A stretch of 64,000 bases of DNA, taken from Clavelina lepadiformis. Taxonomy: Eukaryota > Chordata > Ascidiacea > Aplousobranchia > Clavelinidae. The position numbers and the translations under genes were made by a program. The stretch is from NCBI RefSeq assembly GCF_947623445.1, contig NC_135247.1, positions 18,106,501 to 18,170,500 on the forward strand, read 5' to 3'. The notes beneath the pieces are model-generated. The model did not search any database. It was not told the origin of the DNA and saw only the letters and a list, made by a program, of their open reading frames with translations. Below, in pieces: positions 33,801 through 48,900 of the stretch (positions within the stretch are counted from its first letter, which is position 1; each line of letters starts with the position of its first letter).

Positions 33801-36800
33801 TTTAAACTGCTTTAACGTCAGACCTATACGCACGTTTGTTTTTTAAGGTTTGATTTCTAAAAATGTAATTAACTACAGTGAGTCGCTTTGGATTTCCTCC
33901 AACATGTCGCTTTACTTCACAAAACGTGAAAATATTTGAAATTCTTGAAACGCAATCGTTTGATTCGTTTTAACTTCCAGTTTAGTGCAGTCAAGAATGC
34001 TCAATTAATCGACTTTTATAAACCAACCTCTTTTGAGTCCATAGTAAGTTGACAGAGCTTCATAACGAACCGTAAAAAACAGTTGAAGTCAAAAACACTT
34101 TAAGTTTAACGCTTGAAAGATTTCCTGGAATGCTCTTCAATATCTCCCTATATTGGCCTTTCATGACTGGCCGCCACGATTTTAATCACCGGTGATGTTA
34201 TTGTGATCAATCATCCTCTCAGTCCTTAACTTTTCCCCGAAGTCACTTATGTTACGCTTTTATTGCCAAATTTGGTCAGCAAGGTTGCTTTGAACCTCTC
34301 GCAGTAAACAAACTCCTCAGAAAGATTTTGAGAATGAGAATTTACTTATCGGTATAGCACGCTTGCTGTTGCAGAGAGAGTACGCCGTATTATAGGCATA
34401 AACACTATCAATTCTAATTTGCTTACTATAACTTATATCATAATTTCAAAAATCTGACTCGAGTTAAAAGCTAAATTTGGCCTTGTCAAAGACGCTGAGT
34501 TCTGAAGTAAAAGAAAACCACCATCACCAACAACCTCTCCATGTAGTTATTATCAAATCACAAATCGATATATACCTGTACCGAATAAGGCCCACCTAAC
34601 ACTTTTTTGAAAATAACTCAAGAACCATAAATGAGAATAGACTGAAAAATCGTATTCTATTAGTGAGGGTATATGACTACAACATATTAAAACCACAATA
34701 CCTGACAACCCCCCAAAAAAATTTTATAAAGAAATTAAAAATTCCAAAAAGTGGGCCTTATTAGGAGCATAGGCTTCTAATAAGGCCCACCAATTTTGTG
34801 AGTATTTTGATTCAAAACATAGTAATAGACAACATATAACATTATTAGAAATTTCGCATTTTAAGTTGTACAAACATTTAAAAAGATTCCACTAGGCGCA
34901 TCAAAGTAACTGCAACAATTTGCCAACTGATGACTGGAACCACTCTTAAAGTCTGGACATCAATTAGCCAAGCATCTTGTATGGGCCTTATTAGGCGCAT
35001 GTGGCATCCACGAAAAAAATGTCACATTTTTATCATCAGAAAAATTTTAGCAAAAAAAAGTGCATTATCCTTTTCAATACTAAGTTGGTTGTTACATGAA
35101 AACTTCAGCCGGCTGACAACAGTTCATTTAACCGGCCAAATTCTCACTTACTTTTTTTCTAAATTAACAAAACCACCTTAACTGCAAATATCAAATTTTT
35201 GTTGTGCTCTAGCGAATCGGTTGATCACGTGACAAGGATGAAATCTGGTAAACCATCATGAATTTATATTAGGGACAAAATCTTTCATTTATTTGCACGG
35301 GTTTGCGAAATATGAGCAATGGGCCTTATTCGGTACAGGTACCTTAGAATATCCTAGGAAGGATTTTGTCAAATTTACCACAGCGCAGTCACGTGACATG
35401 GCAGGCCTCTTTCAAAGTCTCGCTGCATTCCTTGCATGTAACTATCATCAGTGTTCTTACTAGCTGTAAAGTGCTTACACCGTGACGTTATACAAGTTAC
35501 ATCTCACGTTTTTCTGTTAAAATTAATGTTTTACTTGAGTTTTTTGTTGTAGCAATGCTGTCTGCGATTTGTGCGGGTTGAGAAGAAAACACAGGTTCTT
35601 GCGAGTCGAATCTAACGAAGTAAACTTCCAGTTTACACAAACAGGCCGACAACCGACAATACTGATCGATCTCCATACAATCCTTTTTATCATCGAAACT
35701 ACCCGTTATTTGAAGAGAACAAAGATTTATTTAAGATATTATCGAGAACTATAAAACAAAATCTAATTCCCACTACTGGCTGGTCCACATCAACCATAGA
35801 CAACACAAGCCAGCCAAGATAAATTCAGATTCAGCTTCTGGCGAAGGTTTTATTCTTTCCTGCTGGTGGTAATCGTACCTGAGAATTCTTCCCATTAGAC
35901 ACAAATCGAAGAATCGGAACTGGAGCTGGTCGGTAGTTGAAGTCTATCTCATTTGTGTGGATGAGTTTAAACGAAATGGAAGAGAATTATTGAAAATTTG
36001 ACTTACAGAAAAACATAACCCAAACCTTTTAACACATGAATGCATTCTATTTGAAGCATTATTATAGGCGGTGTTAAAAGAAAATAATTGGTTTAGTAAG
36101 CACCTTGGTGTAAACGGGCTAGATTTTCGCAAACACAAACCGTCATGAACGATGTCACCGAACCCACAGCATCGAACAAAAATTACCATTTTGAAAGCCG
36201 CAAACAGACCAAGACAACCTCGAAAGTTACAAGGAATTTAATTTCAAGATATACATATATAATATATAACACAGCAATCTCGAAAATTAAACTGAATATA
36301 AAAAGGTATTTGCGTCAAGTGCAATGACGTCATAACAGCTGGAACTAAAAGACGATGAAGCATCTGATGCTGATGACGTCATAGCCCTGCTGTGATGCCA
36401 AGGCAAATGTGTCCGACAACATCAATGTAAATTGTGGAAGAAATGCGTGTGTGACGTGATAAGGCGGTTGTATTCTAGCAAACTTTGACAAGGATTGGAA
36501 GTTCGGTAAAAAATTGAAAGAAATGCTGCTTTTTATTCTATGCATGGCACGTTGGTGATTGAACCTGCAAAATATTGGAAAAAGTTTTTTAAAAACCTTT
36601 GTAATCAAGCGCTGTTAGAACGATGTAAAGTTTAGTGTTCGTTGATGACTAGCTATTCAAAAACGATACAATCGCGATGAAGAGCCACAAAACTTTTGAT
36701 AACGTCAATCACAAACCAAGATAACCTTGTAAAATACAGTGCGCTGTACATACCATAGCCCAAGGCAGATAACGCAATTTTTAAAATATTTCATCACCAA

Positions 36801-36917
36801 TATCCGCTTTTATGACGCAATAACTGAAATATGTTTGCGTAAAGGTTTATAAAGAATGAAATATGTTTATACAAGGTCCGTGTGGTGATAATGTACAAAC
36901 ATTTAAACTCACTTGGC
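30836..36917. other. Long intergenic region
   Basis: It lies between the 5' end of the 850-aa gene and the 3' end of neurabin. I find no exon with homology or coherent splicing. The only recognised item is the MITE copy at 34575-35339. Confidence 0.45.
34575..35339. mobile_element. TA-flanked MITE, copy 2 (765 bp)
   Basis: Same ends as copy 1 (CCTGTACCGAATAAGG and complement), TA on each side (34573-34574, 35340-35341), same orientation as given here. It differs from 6445-7236 by scattered substitutions and short deletions near the right end, where a short stretch and a second GGGCCTTATT word are missing. The internal palindrome has one mismatch (GCTTCTAA for GCTCCTAA). The high similarity implies fairly recent activity. 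Confidence 0.88.
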
Positions 36918-39900
36918 TTATGAGAAGAAAGATTTCTTTGGCTGTTTGCCGATTTTCTTTTGTTTCTTCATTTGTTTTTCAGCATTCTTCTTCTCACGTT
37001 CATATCTAATTTTCAGATCTTTTATCTTCTTTTTTATCAAAATTTTATCAGATTTATCAGTGATTGACATTTCCTGTAAAAATATTTCCCATTAATTCTA
37101 TTTGAATCAAAAGCTGAATTTCTATTTTCGGAACTCATTACATATGAACTGAAAATCAAACAAAGATTACAAAATTTAACAAAGGACGATTTAGCCGTTT
37201 CCCTTTTAAACTAAACTACGTACATAGAGTGTCAGCCAGGCCGTTTTCAGGGTAACGGCTAACAAGAAATTGAAAGGCAAAATTTTGAGGAAAACAATGA
37301 AACTTTACTCCCCTCGCATTTAAAACCACCACAATACTCATGACATAACAGGTTCAAATAAAACGTGGAAAGCTACTTTTAGTTTGTTCAATAGAGTTTT
37401 CAGGAAGAGACTTTTATAGTTTCTTGTAAGTTATAAAATGAGTGTATGCAAGGTGTCAAACATGATCATTTTTAATCACAGCTGGAAAAGCCTTCGCTAT
37501 CGCAACTAAACAGATAAGTCTCACCTTCAGTTTGTCATTGTCGACCTGGAAAACTTTGTTGCCGTCGATTCTATGAACGAGAAACATCTGGGCGTGCTGG
37601 GCAAGTCCAGCCTGACTCAACCACTGGACCACATCCTCGGAAGACCAGTTGGTCAGGTTGAGCAGATGGGAACTATCTCCTGAAGTCATGTCACGAGCCG
37701 CTGAACCCTGATCGAAGACAAACGCTTTTATGTGAGTTTTATGACGTCACGAGTAAATATAATCGACAGGCTGTACGTTAATGCTAGACTCGAAAAAACA
37801 GTGACGTCATAGCACGTATAACCTGGTCAGAGCATTCACGGTATAACCAGTGGATAAAATGACTATTAACAAGCCAGCAAAGCTACTCATAGTTGCAGCA
37901 TAGCTGGCATCGGACAAATTTTCAAAAGCATTCCTGCCAATCTGCAGCTGTGCAAGCCATGAAAGCAAGTTTCTAGTTTATGCAAAGACTATTTTCACTA
38001 TGTTTCGTTCAAGCTGATTGATACGAAAAATGGCGTCATAACAATATTTGTGTTATTTATTAACGTTAAATTATAAAATTTTACTTATACATAAAGACGT
38101 GCATTCCCATGTCGTTATGGCAAGGCATGCACAAGACAAAACGTTGGCAAAACGTAGTTACTTTCAAACAGTTACTTTCACTTCTCAAATGGTAGTTCAT
38201 TCACACTTACAACTGTCTGTGTTAGGAAGGTTAATGATAAATGAGAACAATTTTCTAAGTTTAAGAGTTGCATGACATTGCAAAATATACAACATGTTTC
38301 AGTAGGAGATATGTCTCAAAGCATAATTGCTTATATGAAACAAGACCCTTCACCGGATAGAAAGATGTACTCAAGTCATTTAATGGCCATCCTGAGAAAT
38401 AGATTTTCTTTTATTAATTGACTATTAAATTTTATTTCTACATTTAATTTTAACTGATATAATTCTTTTGTTTATCATGGAATCTTGTTGCAACAACACG
38501 GTCGCACAACATTCACATCAACAACACGTTGAAGAACCTATCAACAAACCGTGGTGAATGTTTTCACGTGGACTGAAAACATTACATGATTGAAATAAAA
38601 AGACTGAGAACATGCACTTTGCCAGGCGACACAAGCTGACAGGTACGGACAAAATAAAGTTTTCATTTAAAGCAAAAGCAAAGATGGTGTCCAATGCAAC
38701 TTTGAAAAAATATTGGAATGCTGGAAAGCTCAGATTAAAATTTTCAAGAAAGACACATCATAAAAATCCTTCTTGCATTCAATTGAATACCTTGGTTAAT
38801 AATCGAGTTCACGTTTAGATATAAGAGATTAATTCCATTGCTAAAGAGTCAAAATTAATGTAAAAACATGTGTTACCAGCACTTGGTGTAAAAATACCTC
38901 CGAATACGATGACACTTGGGAGATTGTGGATGCTGCTGATTGGGGACGAGCTACTGGAAGATTTTCTTTCTTCTGCTCACCTGCAGCATTGTCCTTCTCT
39001 GCTCCTGCCTCCTGATTTTCATCCTTGCAATTGGTCAATAATCATGCAAAGTAACTCATGCGTGTCATGCATAGCCTCACACACTTCACAAGTTAGTACA
39101 AGTTTAAGCATTTCACAAGCAAAGTGTGATCTTGTTTGTTTTAAATTGGCCAAAATATGACTGGAAGACTATTCCAGAAACAAGCTAAACAGTGAACAAG
39201 TTCTACTGTGTACAAGTATTTGATGAAATGCAGAGAAAGGCAAAATACACAAATGGTTAGATGTAAAATTTATTATTCATTGACTTTTTGCTCCAAAAAG
39301 AACGGTTTTGTATGTAAAGTGTGGTCGATAAAAATGTTGTGTGATTTTATGATCAAGAGCATCACTTTAAATGCCACTGGCAGTGCCAAAGAGCCTTGCA
39401 GGTTGCATTAAAGCAGCCAGATTCGAGCGTAAAGTGCTCAAGTGCAAAGTTATCAAAAGTGGAAAAAACACTCACATTGAGCAACCGACGCATCCTCACT
39501 TTAACAGAGGGGGATTTGTCCGCATCTCCTTTTCCATGACGAGAATTCTCGATTGGGATTACTGGGGTATTGTGGGGGCTTGCAACCGTTGAAACAAAAT
39601 GCGGCTCCCTAAAAAATTTAAATCAAGCGCTAAATGGCCGATAGTCCGTGAGAAATAAAACAGGTGAATACATCATCTTCATACTTACTGTATGTTGTTT
39701 GACCTTTTATTTAAGGGACTGCCGTGAAGGTGTTCGATATCATTTGAAGTTTTTTCACTTTCTTCAAATGATGGTTGGCCCTGGAATTTACACAGCACAT
39801 TACAGTCCAGCGTTGATAAAAATGTCACAAAACCATCAATCCCAAATGAAATTTATTCTAATAGTAATGACTAATGACACAAGCATCCAGAAATTATAAA

Positions 39901-42900
39901 CAAATAACTAAGAATATAAATCGAGTCAACTCACATCTGACTTCGGACTCTTCTTATGACGAGGTCCTTTCAACTTGGCTCGATACTTCAGAGCAGCATT
40001 GTCCAGGGGGCCATCCACTGATGAAATACCGGGACTACTTGGGCTACCAGGGCTCTAAAATTTGCAACAATAATTGGTTAATATCGTGCAAAATAAATTA
40101 TAGAAGAAAACTAACTAAACTTAAGTGGAGAAATTTGTTGACTTTAGGTGACCAGTGTTTCAATAGTGCTAAATTATGTTTAGTTTCTTCAAATAAGTAA
40201 ACATCTTACCCCTGGGGACTTTTCACCATTTTCGTTTGCCCTGTGTTCCAGCATGTCGTCCAAGCTTGCTATGAGGCTGTCAAAAGTTTGTCGGACTGAT
40301 GTTCGATTTCCCATCTCGGCTAAATTCATCCCTTCTGGTGGTAAGCCAGGAGAATCTGCGAAAATAAATTAACATCTTCTGAAAATCAAAAAAGCAATAA
40401 CCAAAAACATTTTAAAGTTTTACGCCCCATTAAGGCTTCCACTTTACAAGTGCAGCAAATGCACAAAAAGACCCAATACCTGCTCGTGGATTGGCAAAGA
40501 ACTTCTTCTGTGGATGATTGAAAGCGGTGAAGGTAGTCTGGTCCCTGTTGCTGTTGTTCCTGTTCAAAGATGACCTCTCCGTTGTTTCCATGAGTTTGTT
40601 TTCCAGGTCTGAGATCTATTGAACGGAAGCGGATACATCTTCCAGCCCAATTTGTTAAGGTCCTACGCTACGCCAAAACGGTTCACAACGAAAATAAAAA
40701 GTTTAAAGCTGTCTTCTACTTTGGAAATCAAACATGTGAAGGACATATATTTCATAAATATATACACAAGGCTTTACATTAATAAATTATCATATAATGC
40801 CTACAAGGAGCTCAAATTCAAGGTTGGAATAAAAAGTAAGAACAAACTAATACAAAGAAAGATATGACAGTGTACCTGAGAACGAAATTGTTGAAGTTCA
40901 AGTTCATGAACCTTCTCCATTGTGGTGATCTGCATTTTGAAATTTGTCTCACGCTTTAAGAATTCCCCTTCCCTAAGAAATAACACCACGACAATGATAA
41001 CAAACACATCAGACCAATGGTGCAAGCTAATGACAGTGCATAGAATAATAGTCAGTATAGACAATAACCACCAATAAAAAGCAATTATAGAAAAACGTAA
41101 CAATTGATGAGTTTCTGGCACAAATAAAACCTAATATATTGTAGAACAATAGCTGCTTGTTAGCAAAAACAGGAATAGTTTTCAAAATAACCTTTGTTGG
41201 AATTCTTTAATCAGTTTCTTTGCTTTATTGTATTTTTTATCGAGTAAAGTCGCTTGTTCCTTTGCAGCGTCGAGTTCTGCTTTTGTTTGTTCAAAATCTT
41301 TCTGCACAATACTCGCAGCCAATTCCTGTTCTGCGATCTGCATTCAAAGATAATTGTGTTATGTGTGAAGTGAATATGCTCTAAGGGTGTTCATGTTAGG
41401 AGTTGCAAGTGACTATCGCGCAGACGCAAGGGAATAAATATATTGCAACGAGTTTTCCGGACTACAGAATTTTATGAAAGAAAACAAGAATTAATTATCG
41501 ATCATTATTCAAGGATAAAAGTTTAATAACATCTTGGAAACATTATAACTAATTTGTGGCTTCGTAAAAACAAATAAGTGACTTTACCTTCTCCTGGAGT
41601 TGCTTCACTTCAGCATCCATCTCTCGTTGCTTAAGGAAGAGCTCGTCGATCTTTGATCTGTAATCTTCCTCCATGAGCGACACGTGATTGTCAGGAAGTT
41701 CAAACACCTAGAAATGGAGAAATTACGTTTTATTGTCGGCAACAAACAGATGATCAGTGGAGATAACTTCCACCATCTACCTGGACGCGATCTTCATCAT
41801 CCATCCTACTTTCCTCATCGGACTCACCATCAACTACACTGGTGCTCTGGCCGAGCTTAAAAATAACAAAGGGGAAAGTTAGCAACAGTTGTTATCGAAA
41901 TACAATGTTAAATTGCTCACAGTTTAACACACAAGCTTTATGCTGCTCCATCACTAACACACGGGAAATAAATTGAAAGTCAATCTTTTCACTCCTAGTT
42001 AGTTTAAAAAATAATGTTGTAATCTACCTACACTTCGTACTGGATACAAAAGCTATAGTTTGGCTAAATTTAATTGCTGCAAACTCAAACCTACAATGTA
42101 AATACAGAAAAAAATGTTAGTAATTTGATAATAAAACACCATGGTGATAGCCAAATGCACATCAAAATGTCACGTAATGAAGACATTCATCACAGAGGTT
42201 ATGGAAAAGCTTTGGGATTAGTTCTGCAATGTCTGCATGCACAAAGCTTACAATAAAATTTTATTAAAAAGAATATGCATGGACATATACTCCACGTTAA
42301 GGAAAAAATGGAGTTAATCGCAAAATGATTAGTGCAGAACAAATGTGTCAAACCAGTCGCTGTCAAATCCACTTCATCTAGTACCTTTTGTTCAGATGAC
42401 TGATTCACTTTTCAGACAAGAGAATGTAACACCACACTACTCCATACCATCATGATAAATTACTTTGCCTTGCAGTTGGTTGGAACAGGATGGTGAGTTA
42501 CATGTATCTGAGTTACTTGCACCACCATATCGAATTGGTACATATTTTTTGTATTTCACACAAATACTGGCCAAGCAAAAACTAGAATGTTTGGAGAAAA
42601 TGGCACAAACAAACAAGCAAGACAGACACAACAAGCATATTTTCAAAGCCTCAACAACAGGGGCATGGCTGAAATAGAATTGTTCATGGAACAGCTTGGA
42701 ATGACGCAACGTCGTGGAAAGAATTTTGCTGTTTTGGGCACTCACCTTGTACCACTCATGAAAGAAAACATTGGAAGGTTACATGGAAAAGTAAAAGCAA
42801 TATAATACATTATGCAGCTCATGGAAATAATTGCATCTAAAACACAACTATGATGTGCAAAAGTGTTTGAAATTTTACAGAGTTTCGAACATAGAAGCAA

Positions 42901-45900
42901 GCAAGGTGTCCTTTCTACTGCATTTATGTGCAAGCTCACAAGAGATGATTTTTCCTAAGCATTAATGCTGGGATTATGAAGGAATGTTTCAATCCTGTTT
43001 GTTGAAAACCGCTACCGTTGACCTTACAAAACCAGCACGACAGTTTTTTAGGCTGCTTCGTCGTTGAACAGTGCTGTTGATGGCGACACCAGCACCAGCA
43101 GTGTCATCTGAACTCTTTCTTACCAAACCTGCCGAGTTGGAATTATTCCACGTCCTCGAAACGACAATTTCGTTTAGGTGATTGCTCTCAGATTGAACGA
43201 GGAGAACTGTGTCGCTTTGTACTCGACCAGGCGCCTTGATTATGTTTAACAAACCGATGAACAGAAACGAGTGGATCGCAAGTTGAATTGGGGTTAGTTA
43301 AACATGCTAAGATATATAAAGCAGCTATTACTGCAGAAGGTGTCTAGATGGAATTGCGACACACCAGAAAATTAAACCAAAAGAAAATTTTCAAAGTATG
43401 ACGTAGAACAACGCCTTCTGCAAGAATAGCAGCAGCATGCAGATCCACCCTGTGCAGCAAATCAAACAAACCTTTATGGCATCTTCCTTCCTTACTACTT
43501 CCGTTGTGCTATTTATGTCGTCGGCTCTTTCAGGCCTAACATTTTCTCTTTGGCCCTCACCAGACAACATTCTCAAGCCGTCGTAGCCATCGTTTTGTAA
43601 ATCAGAGTTCTGTTCACAGTTTGCCGTGTTCATTTCTTTAGCTGAGTTGGGTTGATGGCTTTTAAATTTTAAAAAGTCAAAACTGTCTCTGTGTACCATT
43701 TGCCTCCCATGCACATGGCTACACTCAGAGGGGATATTTTTCCTCGCTGAGGGAATTGGCTTCACGTCATTTGAAAGCTGTAAACATTCCAGGAAATAAA
43801 CGGTGCATTAAACATTGCAAACCAACAAAGGCCTATTTCAACAACTTGCAGTAACACAGAATTAAAGCAAGCCAACACGGCAACAGACTCTATTATACTC
43901 AACAGTTGCAGCAGATTTTATCCTGAACGGATGTCTACAGTGAAATGGACATTAACAGCATTCATAGAAGTAGTTAAGGCTGACATAATTTGAAGACCAA
44001 TTCGCAGATAACAGATGTTTGTATCATTCATAATTACATCAGAGTTAAATTCCAATGAAACTATACGGAAAATTTTTTTGCAACTGATATCATATTGGTA
44101 GTTAACTAATGTAAAATAGCAATCAGTCTCCAGAACTAAAACAGATATATATACTGTAGATATCAGCTGTTTCTATTCTGCTTAAAACATCTTCTAACAA
44201 AGACGACAAAATCTCCAACACTAAATTATATTTGACTTTGCTTCGAACGATTGCATTGTATCATTTCAATGCCACCTTAAGTGATATCTAAACCTACTGT
44301 TTGTATTCTGACAAATTTTTTTGTTTCAATTTGGCACATCCTTAATAAAGAATCAGGCCTTCACAACAGTAGAATACATTTGCACTAAAAATGCCAAAGT
44401 ATTCAGACACAACATTTCAAAGCACGAAAATTTTGTCAAAGCGTGGAAATTTACATCAGGGAGTAGGAAAATCTACTCAACAGTACTATAACTGATTCCA
44501 ACAAGTCAGAGCCATAATAAACACTAACTAAGCTCACCAGTGCTTGATCAAGTTGTTCCCAAGACGACGCATCATGACCTGCATTTTCCTCCCCACCAGC
44601 TGACTCACTCTATTAGGCAATAATGCAAAAGATTGTTTTATTGTGACAACTCTGTGACTTATTTAGAAATGAAAATGTCATTAACAATAGTTAAATCAAG
44701 AGCTCGAACAGTAACGTCACGAGCTCGCTTTTGCTGCAGTAACAATAAGAAAGAAGATAATTTTTTCATCATGTTAAGGACGATGTCACAAAACTTGAAC
44801 ACAAGACTAAACCTCACCTGGGCATCGTATTCCTGGGAGTGCTCCATCTTCTCCTGCTGCAGCGACTGCTGGATCAATCGGGCAACCTACATTTAAAAAA
44901 AATTGAAAAACTCTTGCAACTGGTCCTTGAGAAAATCAATAAACGAAAATCGAGTCAAAAATTTCTAATTGTTCACTGATAAAATCTATCTTTATTTATC
45001 AATTTGATTTTCCTACACCAGCACTTAAATTTCCTTCATAATTTTTATTTTCAGACAAAATTTTACCTCAGAGTCCTCGATTCCTTCTTTCTCTCGTCCA
45101 ATTTTGAACCTGACGAACCCATTTGTGTTCCGCAACACCGACCCAGCATACGCCTGGGTCACGCCAACGAGTGAATTTCCGTCGACTTCTATAATTTGAT
45201 CGTTCACCATGATCCTAAGCATAGCCACGAATTTGTAAACATTGCACATAATATTGATGACAAATCACCAAAAAATATCACTTGAACGCAGGGAAGACTG
45301 TGGTTGGTGCCGGTGAAAGTAATTAAACATTTACCAATTATTGTAATCATGACATTTTTATGAAAAACATGGAAGAGATGTTTAAAGTTTTTCTTGCTTC
45401 TTAAAATGTCATATTGGCAGATAATGATCATTTTTTAAAAACAACATACATTAAAGTTTCACTGATATCTGCCGTACCTCCCATCCTTGTCTGCAGCGCC
45501 ATCTGGTGTGATGGTTTTAATGAATATTCCGAGCTTCTCCAAACCGGCATCTGCACCAACCCCCATACCTATTATGCTCAGACCCAAACCCCCAGGACCT
45601 ATGAGAAATTGGTTCATCAACGGTTAGACGACAACATTTAAGAAACTATTAGTTGGAGTAATTTAGTTATAATGTAAGGATAAAGATCACTGACAAAGAA
45701 ATCGCCTGAGATTGTGAGATACAACAGGAGTAAAAATTTCTGTAAATATCTGGACGTTATTTATTCCTACAGTCAGATTTGCGCTAGAATCAGAAAATTG
45801 AAAAACATTTGTCCAAGAAACATCCACCAACATACGCACAATTACACCATCATACACATGAAGAAGCACCTTTCTCAATCTCAACATCGAAGACATCCAT

Positions 45901-48900
45901 CTGCTCAACTCTCTTCTCCAGCTCGTACTCAGCAGATGCAGAGACAGGGTCAACATCGTCGTTACATCGATCGTAATCGGTTGTTGAGTATGTGAGGAAG
46001 ACCTAGAACAAGGGATAGAGCAGCTGGTAATGTAGGAAACTTTTTACTACCATTGGTATATTTATGGTGACATATTAGCTATTCATTTTATCATACCTAT
46101 TACTTTAAAGAATTAGAAACAGCAACAACGTTGCATTACACACACATACCAAACTTGGTACAAACTTAGTTACATCCAGGTTTTAGAACTATTATGGGCT
46201 GTGGTCTGTGATTGTTCCATTTCTAGTGTCTAGTACCAGTGTAAAAAAAACAGAAGAGACAGACACGACGCGCCACTTTCAGTGATTTTTCAAGGAAAAT
46301 TGCAATGTGTTGCTGCTAAACAGTCCCAAGCAATGAGCAACAAGCACAGAAGTGGTCAAATAAACTTCACCTATACTTTCATACTTCAATGAACTTGTAG
46401 GTTAAAATCGTTCTTCACAGTACTCCATTCCAGGCCAGTGAACGTTTAAGTTAACATTACGTTCAAAAAATGCAAGATTACATGCTGACAGACGAGGTTG
46501 TAAATTCGGCCCCAAAGTGCATTCGCGTCATATAGCGCGCCACAATTTTTACTAAAACGACCTTTTAAAGTGCGTTGGATGACGTCATAATTGAGGTTAA
46601 AAGTTCGCCAGTTGTGTTGCGTTTTGTTTCAAGCAACTGCGTAACCAAATCAAATGGCGGAAAACTTCAATAATTCGCCAATCTCGAATAACTGCATAGC
46701 GAGCCGGCTAACAACCATAAAATTTATGGGCTATGTTAACAAAACGACAGCACCGCCTAATAAATGAAACGTAGAGCGCGGAAAACTGTCTTAGCTTGCC
46801 ACAAAACTTCAAGTTTAAAGGGGGAGATTATGAAGTCATAGTCAATCGTTGTGTTGATTTACGGCACTTGTCACCGGAGTTTTCAGTAAATCATTCTTTT
46901 AAAATCTCGTTTGCGGTCAACAACGCAATCTTGTTATTGCGGAAAGTGGTCTATTGAAAAGCTTTATTACCATAAGATGGACGACACATACCTTGTAACA
47001 CCGGAGGTAGTTGAACGGTGGTAATGGCAGACGTCCATAAAAAATTGTGTCACGTACAAATCAAAAAGATTAAAAAGTTACACCTAACTGCCCTCGAAGT
47101 GTAAAAACAATTATGCGAAAACGCAATGAGATTGTTTGATGTTGATGAACGATTTATTCAAACATGATAAATTGGTCGCGTCTTTTGTTTTGATTGACAT
47201 GATGAACGTGGTCTGCGTTACTTTTGCATTATATTCTGACGTATATTTATCCACCATATGATGTCACGATGGTTAGTAATTTGACGCAAAGTCACGTGGT
47301 GGGAAACCAAAACTTCTTACCGACCGTGTGAAAATTTTAACCGTTACTTCCTATTTCATCTTAAACATTATCGCTCTAGCGATTTTACAGCTGATAAGGA
47401 AACAAAAGACGAAATTGTTTATTTTATTTGACGAAAAATAAGCGACAGGTTGCCTGATAAGTGTTTTTTTGAATCGTTGACGTCACACAAAGCAAACCAA
47501 TAACTTTGCTGTCTTTGAAACAATCAGCGTCATATGTGTGTTAATTGTGATGTCGCGTTTCTCAATTGTTACACAATTACTACGCCATTGTGGCGTCAAA
47601 AAGGCTGCATATGCAACGAACCATATGAAGCAAGAGACAGCTGGAACGACAACGATTCAAACAATGACAGGTTAACCAAGACTGTGGTAACTTAATAGTA
47701 GTTTTCTACTATGCCATTATCTTGTGAAAACTATGCGTATGAGATCTCGTATCACTGGACCTTATTCATCCACTGTACGCGGAAGATTTCAAAGGCTCAA
47801 CGTCAGGTTTTCTTTATACTGGTTGCTGTGTTACTAACCAAGAATATTTTATCATAACTCGCCATCAAAAGTAGTTCAAGGACAAAAATAAACAAACGTT
47901 TGAATATTAGGCTCAGTAATTACAAAACAACATGAGTACTAATTTTCGAACGAAGGCGTTCAAGGATTATGACGTCATTTCCGCCGATGTGAAGCATCAA
48001 TCACTAACGGAAGCCCCTGCAAAAGGAAGTGATCCCCACAATGCAGTGTGCAATAAGCGAATTGCATAACCATATGATTGTGCAACTATGTGCATATAAT
48101 GATTAAACACGCGGTAAGCTACATACCGAGATAGTAGCACATGAGGTGTGACATAAAAATCTGCCAACCATTTAAAATCGCCGTGAATTCGAGGCAAAGT
48201 GCTTACAAATGGAATGTTAGGTTAAACAAACAAACCTATAAACTAAGCGATTGACAACAATAGGTACAAATTTAAGTGCTTATATTATATCGAGCACTCA
48301 CATCTGCGATTGAGAGCAAAAGTATTAACACGCCGTTTTTCGAAGCGTGCAACGTTTCATTTACATTCTAATTGCATAGAATCCTACTAATACAACTTCG
48401 AGTAACAAAATTCTTGTCCCAAGCACAGAACTACAAATGGTGCAATCAACGCTTGAGAGGACATGAAATGAGTAAAGGCATAAACGATGTTCTACGAATT
48501 ATATCAAGAAGCGATTACGATAAGATAAACTAAAGGCGCAAGTGTACGCCACACGCAGAATGTGTTACTTGGCTGTGGTACAACTTCGTGTTAATATTAA
48601 ACCAAGCACGAGCAAGACGGTGAATCGTTAATCTTTAAACCAAGCCAACTGTCTAAGACTACACGAAATCGCCATATCACGACGAATTCACCAAGAAACA
48701 TCTAACAAACGGTTAAATACCTCATCAAACAAAATGTTTTGTTTTAACTTGAAACGCTTCTGCAGGTGTATAGTGTGGCGTTGAGGCGCAATACAGCAAG
48801 TAGGTGCGTGATATTTTGTAGCGTTGGTTCAAAACAACAATCCATGGAAAAGTTCTGCGTAGTGCGCGGAAGCATGAAACCTTTTTAAAATTTAACCCCG

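Noticed and set aside
46992-47035. Possible alternative first exon of neurabin with a GTATGT donor
   Set aside because: Its phase does not join the PDZ-leading exon in frame, and one good donor is too little evidence. A 5' RNA end here would revive it.
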